Below, one piece after another: positions 17,128 to 25,491 of a stretch of 52,196 nt of DNA. Source of the stretch: Lysobacterales bacterium (lineage in GTDB: Bacteria; Pseudomonadota; Gammaproteobacteria; Xanthomonadales; Marinicellaceae); contig JAGRJR010000013.1 in NCBI GenBank assembly GCA_020442635.1, positions 1 to 52,196 on the forward strand, given 5' to 3'. Under the pieces are notes generated by a model. That model saw only the letters and a program-made list of their open reading frames with translations, was not told where the DNA came from and searched no databases. The stretch's first letter is position 1. The number at the start of each line of letters is the position of its first letter. The translations under genes were made by a program, and so were the position numbers.

Positions 17128-19047
17128 TCACTGCTCAAATTGATCCACAAAAATGATGTCATTATCATAGGTTTCATCAGCACCTGCATCAAATACAAAG
17201 TTGGGGTCATTTTGATTATTGATGATACTGTCATCATCCCACCCTCTAAGCTGACCATCTATATCAATTAAACTGCCAAGTGCATTGTGCTGGATACAAA
17301 AATCCACTGCAGGTGAACTCAAGGCATTAAGGTGATAGTCTCGATTGGCTGCGTTTTTAAATTGTGGATCAGCATTTAACAAATGGGTGCCCAACACAAC
17401 ATTCAAAAAAGTAAGATCATGCGTGATGACGCAATCAATATCCGCCAGAATGAACGAAGTTGAACCACTCCAAAAATTGCCAGAGTTTTCATCATGTATG
17501 ATTGATGAATAAATATTCAGCTCAAGATAGGAATCATCCAAACGTCCAAATACGCCACCCACTGCTTGATTATTGGTCAGGGTAACGTGTTCCAACGTCA
17601 AAATTGACTCATCTTCCAAACTGACAACAAACTGATCAGCAATGCCATTTTGAGCAGCAAGGCCATTGTTACTGATCAGTGATCCGGCCAATCCCAATGT
17701 GGCATTCCTTAACGCCATAGTCGTACCCAAATCAGCGCGGTTATCCTCAAAGTAAGCACGGCTGATTGCTGTCTGACCACCCAGCAAATACAATCCGCCA
17801 CCATAAGTGTTATCACCCTCATTGTTACTCGCTGTATTGCCCTGAATGAGGTTACATTTTTCATCCCAGCAAGGAAGCTCACTTCGTGAAATGTTTAAAA
17901 AACCATTTTGTTCATAGATACCCGCCCCTTTTTGCTGTGCGGAATTACCGGCAATATAAACACCTTGCATATAAATTGAGGAGTTTAATCCACTCATGTA
18001 AATACCACCACCGTTACCAAAAAAATCAAAAACATGGTTGTCACGAGCTTGGTTGTTGGTGATGTTAACTGGTTCCTGACTGTCACCTACGCATGTGTCC
18101 AAGATGCAATAACCCTGTCCTAACAGATTTAATTGGCCGCCATCACTGATAAAAATTCCACCACCATCACTTTCGGACACATTACCATTGACTCCTAACA
18201 AGTGGCTTTGCTCCTTGGAGCCTGAATAAATGCTGGCATGACAACCCTGACTTAAAAATAAACCACCGCCTCCTTCTCCAGAAATCCCATCACCGGTTGC
18301 TGTGTTGTTGATCACTCCAGAGTCATCGAAAATAGACAATGAAGCATCGGCTCCTACACAATGTATACCACCACCATTCAATGCTTGATTATCCTGAATA
18401 ATGGTGTCAATTAACATCAAACTGGTTACTCCACCATTAATGGCAATTCCACCACCTGAGTCGCCCTGATTGTTTGAAACATTCACCCTTTCTATGGTGA
18501 CATTGGCAGTAGCACCCAAGGTTGATATCCCACCTCCATAGAAAAAATCACTGCCCGAACCATTACGAATATCCAGATTTTGCAAAACCACCTCATGGGT
18601 GGCATCGGCACCACTGATACTGATTACCGATGCTGTACCGGTACCTGTTATCAATGTCTGACTGCCTTGTTGGATATTGTTATTGGCATCCTGGCAATCC
18701 TGAAAACCACCTCGAATCATCATACTTTGATTACTGATAAAAATATCTTCGTTATAACTACCGGTATCAGCCAATCTGATCTCTGTAGCACCGTTGTTGA
18801 TTACTTGCTGAATGCTGTTTATATTGATATCCACATCGCAATTAGGATCATTACCGATGCTCACCACACCGTTGCCACCTTTTTGGAACTGATGATTTTT
18901 ATAAGTATGGTATTGTTGTGTTGTCGACGCTATCTGCTGTCTTACATTTACTGGTAAGTTAATGAGTGAGTTAGTTTTGCTGTGAACTGATCCTATACCA
19001 GTGACTAAAATGATGAATATTACTTTGAAATGACTTATATGCTTCAT
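17128..19047 (-). CDS. Large exported beta-helix protein with the shared C-terminal tail
   Basis: 639 residues from the ATG at 19047 (AAGG about 10 bases upstream; a TTG three codons earlier is the alternative). A signal peptide ends near GSVHS. A segment with GNDPNCDVDININSIQQVINNGATEIRLAD precedes a long run of parallel beta-helix turns with repeated GGGI, NNQA and SNNxG motifs and an internal CVGAD/CHAS cysteine pattern. Near the end, FKNAANRDYHLNALSSPAVDFC and FDAGADE match the polymorphic-outer-membrane-protein/choice-of-anchor-Q type ending. The last residues DIIFVDQFEQ are a variant of the shared tail with one extra residue. It is probably a secreted or surface adhesin-like protein; function unknown. 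Confidence 0.88.
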   Translation of the reverse strand: MKHISHFKVIFIILVTGIGSVHSKTNSLINLPVNVRQQIASTTQQYHTYKNHQFQKGGNGVVSIGNDPNCDVDININSIQQVINNGATEIRLADTGSYNEDIFISNQSMMIRGGFQDCQDANNNIQQGSQTLITGTGTASVISISGADATHEVVLQNLDIRNGSGSDFFYGGGISTLGATANVTIERVNVSNNQGDSGGGIAINGGVTSLMLIDTIIQDNQALNGGGIHCVGADASLSIFDDSGVINNTATGDGISGEGGGGLFLSQGCHASIYSGSKEQSHLLGVNGNVSESDGGGIFISDGGQLNLLGQGYCILDTCVGDSQEPVNITNNQARDNHVFDFFGNGGGIYMSGLNSSIYMQGVYIAGNSAQQKGAGIYEQNGFLNISRSELPCWDEKCNLIQGNTASNNEGDNTYGGGLYLLGGQTAISRAYFEDNRADLGTTMALRNATLGLAGSLISNNGLAAQNGIADQFVVSLEDESILTLEHVTLTNNQAVGGVFGRLDDSYLELNIYSSIIHDENSGNFWSGSTSFILADIDCVITHDLTFLNVVLGTHLLNADPQFKNAANRDYHLNALSSPAVDFCIQHNALGSLIDIDGQLRGWDDDSIINNQNDPNFVFDAGADETYDNDIIFVDQFEQ

Positions 19048-19113
19048 GGCTTTCAACCTTAATGTCTAAAGATATGATTACCACCGAAAACACCATCATA
19101 AACGGGTCAAAAT

Positions 19114-19983
19114 TTATTGTTTTTCTTGAAAATAGGGCTCTACATGAATAGAAACATCTGCCACAGCAAATTTATCAACCAACAGGTCTTCAACCTCATG
19201 GGCAATGTCATGTGATTCTTTGATGTTTAAATCAGCATCAACAGCGATTATCAAATCAACAGCCTTGATGTCACCAATCCACCGAGAGCGAACCTGCCGA
19301 ACTTCACGAACACCTTCGGCCAGACTCGCTGTTTTGATCAATTTTTCCGGATCTATGGCGAAGCCATCAACCAAAATTGGTACGGCTTTCTGATACAGTT
19401 CAAAAGCAAAATACAAAACCAAACCCGCCACCCCAATCGCACATAGCTTATCCAACCACAGATACCCCATTGCTGAAAGCTGCCAACTGATGATCACAAA
19501 AATGGTTGTCAGCGAATCGACAAAAGTATGCTGTGCATCGGCATACAAAATATCAGACTGTAATTTTTTGGCCCAATGCCGTTCCCACATGGATACCGAA
19601 AAATTCAATACCAAGACCAAAGCCATTAACGCCAAACCCCAGCTCTCACTGACGATTTCTTTGGTTTCAGACCTGAAGGCTTGCAAAATCAACTCCACTG
19701 CCAAAACCACCAAAATGGATGCCAGGGCAAATACTGCCATGGTTTCAAACTTTCGATGGCCGTAGGGATGGTCTTTATCTGCTGGTTTTCCGGCTACACG
19801 CATCACCATCCAAATCACAATGTTATTGAGCACATCAGTCAATGAATGTATGGCATCACCGATGATCGCCAAAGAATTGGTTGCCAAACCCACAACCAAC
19901 TTTAACATCAAAACGATGACATTATAGGCACCTTCAATAAAAATAATCTGTTGAACTTTTTTGTCTTTGTTCATAATAAACAT
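19114..19983 (-). CDS. Cation diffusion facilitator metal exporter (FieF/CDF type)
   Basis: 289 residues, a usual CDF size; ATG at 19983, or at 19974 three codons on. The metal-site motifs are present: IIGDAIHSLTDVLNN in the second membrane helix and ADAQHTFVDSL (HxxxD) in the fifth. DKDHPYGHRKFE is the family signature after helix 2. The C-terminal 80 residues form the cytoplasmic metal-binding domain (EGVREVRQVRSRWIGDIKAVDLIIAVD...). It exports Zn, Fe or related divalent ions by proton exchange; the exact metal cannot be read from the sequence. Confidence 0.92.
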   Translation of the reverse strand: MFIMNKDKKVQQIIFIEGAYNVIVLMLKLVVGLATNSLAIIGDAIHSLTDVLNNIVIWMVMRVAGKPADKDHPYGHRKFETMAVFALASILVVLAVELILQAFRSETKEIVSESWGLALMALVLVLNFSVSMWERHWAKKLQSDILYADAQHTFVDSLTTIFVIISWQLSAMGYLWLDKLCAIGVAGLVLYFAFELYQKAVPILVDGFAIDPEKLIKTASLAEGVREVRQVRSRWIGDIKAVDLIIAVDADLNIKESHDIAHEVEDLLVDKFAVADVSIHVEPYFQEKQ

Positions 19984-20013
19984 CGCTTAGAATACTGCTT
20001 ATTTTAGCTTAAT

Positions 20014-20049
20014 TTGACAGCTGGTTTTATCAGTTAACAATACTATAAT
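20014..20049 (+). promoter_or_regulatory. Possible leaderless promoter of the MFS gene
   Basis: A consensus TATAAT at 20044-20049 ends six bases before the ATG at 20056, so a transcript starting at the usual distance would begin at or near the start codon. TTGACA at 20014-20019 is 24 bases away, longer than normal, so a different -35 may be used. Confidence 0.45.
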
Positions 20050-20055
20050 GCTGCA

Positions 20056-21297
20056 ATGACTCTACAACTACCCACCATTTTTTTCACTCTTGTTGTAACA
20101 GCTTGGTTAATTCATCGCTATGCAAATCTACATAGCAACATCACTTTGTTATTTTTAGCCCAGCCGCTAATGGCTGCTGCTGCACCAATGATGGTTTTTA
20201 TTGGAGGCATTATTTCAAAAGATATGGCTCCCAATCCTTCACTGGTGACCTTGCCGTTGTCCCTGATGATTGCCGGCACCGCAACAGCCACCATTCCAGC
20301 CGCTTTGTTAGCAAAAAAATACGGACGTAGGAAAGCCACCATGATGGGTTTTTGTTCAGGCATTGTGGGCGGCTCTCTTGCAATATACTCAGTTAAAAAC
20401 AGCCAGTTTTACTTGTTTGTTGGTTCTGCATTTGTGATGGGTTTTTCTGGCGCTTTTGCCCAGCAATTACGTTTTGCGGCCATAGAATCACTGGCAGATA
20501 CCAAAGACATACCCAAAGCAGTTTCCATATTAATGCTAACTGGTATATTTGCTGCCTTGATTGGACCTGAATTGGCGTTTGTAAGCAAACAATGGTTGGC
20601 TGATGAAACACCCTACACGGGCACTTTCATTGGTATTATTTTACTGTCAATATTGGCCATCCTGGTTATTGCGAAATTCCAGGCACCACCTATAGTCGAA
20701 CTTAAGTCAAATGCACCAAGCCGTCCCATAAGGACTATTATCAAACAACCGGTATTTATTGTTGCACTGGGAGCTGCTGCTTTAGGCTTTGGTTTAATGA
20801 GTTTTGTGATGACAGCCACGCCGCTAAGCATGCACGAAGTGCACCACCATTCTCTGGAAAATACCAAGTGGGTCATTCAGTCACATGTGGCTGCGATGTA
20901 TTTACCCTCTTTGATTACCATTTGGCTTGGAAAAAGATTTGAAACCAAATATTTTTTACTGCTTGGTACTTTGATGTTTATTGGTGTAGTCATCATCGCC
21001 AGTCAAGGACATGAACTATTACATTATTGGTGGGCACTGATTTTATTGGGAATCGGGTGGAATTTTCTGTTTTATTCAGGTACAACTTTATTACCAAAAA
21101 GTTATGAAAATCATGAACGTCACAAAGTCCAGGCCATTAATGACTTCAGTGTTTTCACATTTCAGGGCATCTCATCGTTGATGGCGGGTTGGGTTCTGTA
21201 TAACTACCAGTGGCAAGGCATCCTCTATACCTGCATTCCATTCTTAATCATCATGCTGGCCATAACCTTCATGAGATTTGTTAACAGTCGCCGTTAA
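20056..21297 (+). CDS. MFS transporter
   Basis: 413 residues with about twelve hydrophobic segments. Loop 2-3 carries AKKYGRRKATMMGF, the usual major-facilitator Arg/Lys-rich motif, and a second half begins after a hydrophilic middle loop (EFKSNAPSRP region, about residues 215-230). There is no Shine-Dalgarno site. Substrate is unknown; the ordinary 12-TM layout fits a drug or metabolite exporter. It diverges from the CDF exporter gene, the two starts being 72 bases apart. Confidence 0.88.
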   Translation: MTLQLPTIFFTLVVTAWLIHRYANLHSNITLLFLAQPLMAAAAPMMVFIGGIISKDMAPNPSLVTLPLSLMIAGTATATIPAALLAKKYGRRKATMMGFCSGIVGGSLAIYSVKNSQFYLFVGSAFVMGFSGAFAQQLRFAAIESLADTKDIPKAVSILMLTGIFAALIGPELAFVSKQWLADETPYTGTFIGIILLSILAILVIAKFQAPPIVELKSNAPSRPIRTIIKQPVFIVALGAAALGFGLMSFVMTATPLSMHEVHHHSLENTKWVIQSHVAAMYLPSLITIWLGKRFETKYFLLLGTLMFIGVVIIASQGHELLHYWWALILLGIGWNFLFYSGTTLLPKSYENHERHKVQAINDFSVFTFQGISSLMAGWVLYNYQWQGILYTCIPFLIIMLAITFMRFVNSRR

Positions 21298-21382
21298 TGT
21301 GGTGTCACACACCATCAATTGCGCATACAATAATGTTCTCACACAATTATGATTTCAGTTCAACTATGGTTAAACATACATC

Positions 21383-23353
21383 ATGAAAAAAATATTGTCA
21401 GAGTTAATCAACAACCATTTTCTTGTTGGACTGCTGCTCTTTATCTTTTCTTTTTTTCTTTACAGTAACACATTATTCCATCAGTTTACCCTTGACGATG
21501 TTTTGGTTTTAACCAAAAATAAATATGTTACCACCGCTGATTATTGGGCCATTTTTTCTAAGGATACATTTGCAGGCTTTTTTACCAGCAGTGAAAGTAC
21601 TCAATTAGTTCCCGGAGGGCGGTATCGCCCATTAACCTTAGCGATTTTTGCAACAATCTGGCCCATTACTCAAGCGCCCTGGTTCTTCCATCTAATCAAT
21701 GTGCTTGTCTATGCCACAACTGTTTTAACCCTGTTTTATTTTCTGTTAACACTGCCGTTAAAAAAAACAATACCAACATCACATTCTTCTTTCGCTTGTT
21801 TGACCACATTAATATTTGCCATTCACCCTATTCATACTGAAGTGGTTAATAATATTAAGGGGTTAGACGATATACTGTCCTTGTTGCTGGCAATCCTTGC
21901 CTGGAAAACATGCCATAAACCGATCTTCAAAAATACACTTTATAATGCCTTAACTATGATGTTCTTAATGCTCTTGGCTTTATTGGCAAAAGAGTCTGTG
22001 GTGGTCTTTATACCCATAGCTGTAATCAGCGTTTGGTTTTTTAACAAGCAAAGTTTAATGAAAGTTTGTATAACCATATCACCGATGGTATTGGCACTGA
22101 TTATTTACTTATCTTTGCGACTGTCTACCCTATCCAGTAACATCGATGTAACCACTTTGCCAGAACTGATGAATGACCCTTTTATATTTTGGAATGGTGA
22201 TCAATGGCTTCCTCTTCCCTGGCAAGAACACTTTGCGACAGTTTTACATGTTTTGCTTCTTTATCTCGGCAAAATTCTTTTCCCAATGACTTTATCGCAT
22301 GACTATTACCCCTATGCGATTGATGTGACCAACTTTAAAACCTGGACAGTCTGGTGCTCACTTTTAGTTCACATCAGCCTTGTAATATATACGATTCATG
22401 GTCTTTCCAAAAGACAACTTCCTGCCTTTGCAATTGCCATTTATTTAATAGCATTATCACTTTTTGCCAATATCTTTTTTAATATAGGAACATTAATGGC
22501 TGAAAGATTTTTATTCATTCCATCTTTGGGATTCAGTATCGCTATGGCTTGGATTTGTTTGTATTCCTTAAATAAAGTCAAAAATCATTTAGCCATATAC
22601 ATTCCATTACAATTATTTTTGGTGATGATGATTTTATTGGCCATCTTTCAGACTTTAAATCGCGCACCAGCCTGGAAAAATAATTTAACTCTTTTTGAAA
22701 CTGACATAAAAACATCACCAAATTCTGCGAAATTAAATAATGCTTTGGGCGGAGAACTCACTAAAGTTTCACAGGAGATTCCAATTAAAAACTCCAAATC
22801 AGAATCAGCATATTTATACAGGGCCATTGATTATGTTAAACGTGCCAGTCAATTACATCCAACTTATGCCATGCCTCATTTAACCCAAGGCAATGCTTTG
22901 CACTTTTTGGGCCAACATGATCAAGCCATTGAGTCCTATGACAGAGCCATTCAACTCAAGCCCAATTATCAGGAGGCAAAAGAGAACAGAACCAAGGTTA
23001 AGGCATACCTGACTGAGCTAAATAAAAAGCAAGAACAACAAGATAAAGAACAACAAGCCATAGATTTGAGCATGGCAGGGGAACACGAAAAAGCCATCTA
23101 TATTTTTAATCAGTTAATCAATGAAGTATCTTCATCAAAACTGTTGTTTTTTCGTGGCGTTGCATATGCTCAGTCTAAGAAATATAGCCAAGCTTTAAAT
23201 GATTTCGAAGCAGCTGAATTACTCGCTGACCCGAATAATCATCAAAATATGGTCAGAATTTGGCAGGCTTTGGTTTCTACTTACCAGCATCTGAATCAAA
23301 ACCAAAAAGCTGAGGAATATAAACAAAAAATAATTGCTTTGAACTCGAAATAA
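21383..23353 (+). CDS. TMTC-like multi-pass membrane glycosyltransferase with C-terminal TPRs
   Basis: 656 residues. The N-terminal 450 contain about ten membrane helices. After the first helix comes FTLDDVLVLTKNKYV with the paired Asp residues, then PGGRYRPLTL and HPIHTEVVNNIKGLDDILS, the landmarks of GT-C glycosyltransferases related to animal TMTC O-mannosyltransferases. From about 480 to 650 there are TPRs (ALHFLGQHDQAIESYDRAIQLKPN and others). Bacterial members are thought to add sugars to proteins from lipid-linked donors on the outer face of the inner membrane; that is family knowledge, not shown here. Its location just before an exported SprB-repeat gene makes an exported substrate plausible. 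Confidence 0.85.
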   Translation: MKKILSELINNHFLVGLLLFIFSFFLYSNTLFHQFTLDDVLVLTKNKYVTTADYWAIFSKDTFAGFFTSSESTQLVPGGRYRPLTLAIFATIWPITQAPWFFHLINVLVYATTVLTLFYFLLTLPLKKTIPTSHSSFACLTTLIFAIHPIHTEVVNNIKGLDDILSLLLAILAWKTCHKPIFKNTLYNALTMMFLMLLALLAKESVVVFIPIAVISVWFFNKQSLMKVCITISPMVLALIIYLSLRLSTLSSNIDVTTLPELMNDPFIFWNGDQWLPLPWQEHFATVLHVLLLYLGKILFPMTLSHDYYPYAIDVTNFKTWTVWCSLLVHISLVIYTIHGLSKRQLPAFAIAIYLIALSLFANIFFNIGTLMAERFLFIPSLGFSIAMAWICLYSLNKVKNHLAIYIPLQLFLVMMILLAIFQTLNRAPAWKNNLTLFETDIKTSPNSAKLNNALGGELTKVSQEIPIKNSKSESAYLYRAIDYVKRASQLHPTYAMPHLTQGNALHFLGQHDQAIESYDRAIQLKPNYQEAKENRTKVKAYLTELNKKQEQQDKEQQAIDLSMAGEHEKAIYIFNQLINEVSSSKLLFFRGVAYAQSKKYSQALNDFEAAELLADPNNHQNMVRIWQALVSTYQHLNQNQKAEEYKQKIIALNSK

Positions 23354-23431
23354 TAATACCAAATATATTTAGCATGTTATTATGTTGTAACTAGCAAAAA
23401 TTCAGAATATCAGATTCAATCGGGGAAAAAC

Positions 23432-25240
23432 ATGTTCAAGAAAATCCAAGCACTTTCAATGGTGTCAGCCTTTCTATTGCCAATTTTATTCAGCATACAT
23501 GCAAACGCAGCACTTAACGCAGGAGATATAGCATTTATTGGAATTAATACTGATGCACCTGATGGTTTTGCTTTTGTGCTTCTGGCAGATGCACCTGCGG
23601 GAGAAGAAATTATTTTTACAGACAATGGTTGGTCTGAATTTGACAATGACTGGTATGCCAATACTGAACCACATTTTGTCTGGACATCACCAGGTTTAAG
23701 TGCTGGAGCTAAAGTTTCAATTGTTGAAACAGCCACTGATGTAGTAACAGTCACCGGTGGAGGTACGATTGGACCACTATTAGCTAACGATGGCATAACT
23801 TCATCAACATTTAATTTAGGTGGTGGTGACGGTGTTTTTGCATATCAGGGCACAATAGGCTCACCCCTTACTTTTTTGGCGGGCATTAATTCTGACGATA
23901 ATTATGTACACAACACAGGCTGTGATGACCCTACCACAAAATGGTTAATATCTGTGGCTGATATGCAGGATTGTGCATCAATTTTCACAACAACAACCTC
24001 ATCAACAGGTACGTCTAGTCTGCCAAGTTCCCTCACCAATGCAGTTAATGCAGTACAGTTGTTTCCAGCCCCAATCGCTGAGTTAGACAACAATAAATAC
24101 AACGGACCTACCAGTGGAACCGCAGAATTTTTAAAACTTGAAATCAATGACTATACCAATTGGGTCAATAGTGATACGACACCATATGCCATTAACCCGG
24201 TAGACTTCCCAACTTTTAATGTTTTTCCGGCGCTTTCAGTGATTGCTAACGTTGACAGTGATGTCAGCATTAATGGAGGTTCTGATGGACAATTAACCGC
24301 CCTCGTTTCTGGCGGCACCTCCCCTTTTTCCTATAATTGGAGCAACGGTGCTAATACTGCAACAGCAAGTGGATTAGCAGCCGGCATCTACACTGTGACA
24401 GTGACCGACAACAATGCCACTATCGCTACTGATACAGCCACTGTCTCTCAACCACCTGTTTTGACAGTCACTGCGAATGTAGACAATCATGTTTCCATCA
24501 ATGGAGGTAATGATGGTCAAGCCACAGCTTCACCTTCAGGCGGTGTGCAACCTTACTCTTATTTGTGGAGTAATAGCGCAACATCAGCCACAATCACAAA
24601 TGTAATTGCGGGGATGTATACAGTTACCGTTACTGACAATAATGGCGCCACGGCAACAGATAGTGCAACAATAACTGAGCCAGCAGCTCTGACCGTTTCA
24701 ACCACGGTTACCGATGTCACAGTCAATGGTGGTAGTGATGGAACAGCTACTGCCATCGTTGCTGGTGGTGTGTCTCCATTTACCTATCAGTGGAATGATG
24801 GACAAACAACAGCCACAGCGACCAATCTAATTGCAGGCACCTACACAGTAACCGCAACTGATAACAACGGTGCCACCGCCACTGATACCGCAACAGTAAA
24901 CGAACCAACTACACTGCTTGTAACAATTGGTACCGTTACTGATGAATCTGTTGCAGGAGCCGCTGATGGTACAGCATCTGTTGATGTGAGTGGAGGTGTT
25001 CCACCCTATGCCTATTTGTGGAGTACTGGTGCAACCACTCAAAGTATTTCAGGTTTAAGTGCTGGCACATATACAGTCACAGTTACAGATAACGTTGGTA
25101 CCACAGCCATACTTTCTGCCATAGTCGTGGGCTTGGGTGGCGGAGCTATCAATGTTACCCCTGTACCGAGCAATGCATTCTGGGCCTTGCTGTTGTTGGT
25201 GGCAGCTATACTCTTTTGGGCATTAAGAAAACGGGTTTAA
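23432..25240 (+). CDS. Exported SprB-repeat protein with C-terminal PxxxxW-type membrane anchor
   Basis: 602 residues; ATG at 23432 with GGGGA six bases upstream. Signal peptide ends HANA. Residues about 28-265 form a domain (DIAFIGINTDAPDGFAFVLLADAPAGEEIIFTDNGW) seen in surface proteins of Bacteroidetes and cyanobacteria. Then come four repeats of about 80-85 residues, each with NGGSDG-T-A, GGxxPFxYxWSNG, GLxAGxYTVTVTDNNG and an A-T-V/I-x-x-P-x-x-L end; these match SprB repeats. The C-terminus is VPSNAFWALLLLVAAILFWALRKRV: a proline/tryptophan motif, one helix and a basic tail, like IPTL-CTERM sorting signals. This anchor differs from the acidic tail used by other exported proteins in the window. 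Confidence 0.88.
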   Translation: MFKKIQALSMVSAFLLPILFSIHANAALNAGDIAFIGINTDAPDGFAFVLLADAPAGEEIIFTDNGWSEFDNDWYANTEPHFVWTSPGLSAGAKVSIVETATDVVTVTGGGTIGPLLANDGITSSTFNLGGGDGVFAYQGTIGSPLTFLAGINSDDNYVHNTGCDDPTTKWLISVADMQDCASIFTTTTSSTGTSSLPSSLTNAVNAVQLFPAPIAELDNNKYNGPTSGTAEFLKLEINDYTNWVNSDTTPYAINPVDFPTFNVFPALSVIANVDSDVSINGGSDGQLTALVSGGTSPFSYNWSNGANTATASGLAAGIYTVTVTDNNATIATDTATVSQPPVLTVTANVDNHVSINGGNDGQATASPSGGVQPYSYLWSNSATSATITNVIAGMYTVTVTDNNGATATDSATITEPAALTVSTTVTDVTVNGGSDGTATAIVAGGVSPFTYQWNDGQTTATATNLIAGTYTVTATDNNGATATDTATVNEPTTLLVTIGTVTDESVAGAADGTASVDVSGGVPPYAYLWSTGATTQSISGLSAGTYTVTVTDNVGTTAILSAIVVGLGGGAINVTPVPSNAFWALLLLVAAILFWALRKRV

Positions 25241-25255
25241 CCTAAAGATAAAAGT

Positions 25256-25300
25256 TTAACACCTTTAAACGTTATAAAAATCAGCGTTTAAAGGTGTTAA
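25256..25300. terminator. Perfect 16-bp inverted repeat at a convergent gene junction
   Basis: TTAACACCTTTAAACG at 25256-25271 is exactly complementary to 25285-25300 around a 13-base loop. It lies 15 bases after the SprB-repeat stop and before the converging small ORF and DUF1631 gene. No T run follows on either side. A bidirectional transcription end or mRNA-stabilising stem is likely. Confidence 0.6.
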
Positions 25301-25328
25301 TTGATTAAATAATTAGTAGTAACTAAGA

Positions 25329-25342
25329 AAGCCAAGGGGCTT
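25329..25342 (-). terminator. Short stem, possible terminator of the DUF1631 transcript
   Basis: On the minus strand AAGCC and GGCTT pair around CCTT and are followed by TCTTAGTT. The stem is only 5 bp and the T run weak. Confidence 0.3.
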
Positions 25343-25392
25343 ATTCAGGGCTGACTAATTACCATTTTTTTGTCATCGGATTATCTTTGTTA

Positions 25393-25446
25393 TTAAGCTA
25401 TGTTGTCAGACATGACTTGGCTTAGTAGATTGCTAACATTGGACAT
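25393..25446 (-). CDS. Possible 17-residue small protein downstream of the DUF1631 gene
   Basis: An ATG at 25446 follows AGGAG at a 7-base spacing, one of the better ribosome binding sites in this window. The frame reads MSNVSNLLSQVMSDNIA and ends in TAA at 25393. It starts 45 bases after the DUF1631 stop on the same strand, so could share its message. The short size means the frame could be chance; only the strong ribosome binding site argues for translation. Confidence 0.3.
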   Translation of the reverse strand: MSNVSNLLSQVMSDNIA

Positions 25447-25491
25447 GTAAAAACTCCTCAAAAGGCTTGTTCTCTGAGAAGTAGTAAAAAA

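Noticed and set aside
18580..18957. 125-codon plus-strand frame opposite the 17128-19047 beta-helix gene
   Set aside because: Low-complexity shadow of repeat-rich coding sequence; the minus-strand frame has clear domain structure.
23416..23796. 126-codon minus-strand frame opposite the SprB-repeat gene start
   Set aside because: Antisense to a signal peptide and well-matched N-terminal domain; no ribosome binding site and no recognisable protein.
24240..25130. Tandem DNA similarity that could be mistaken for a CRISPR or satellite array
   Set aside because: The units are 240-255 bases, diverged in DNA and in frame as SprB protein repeats; no short identical repeats with unique spacers.
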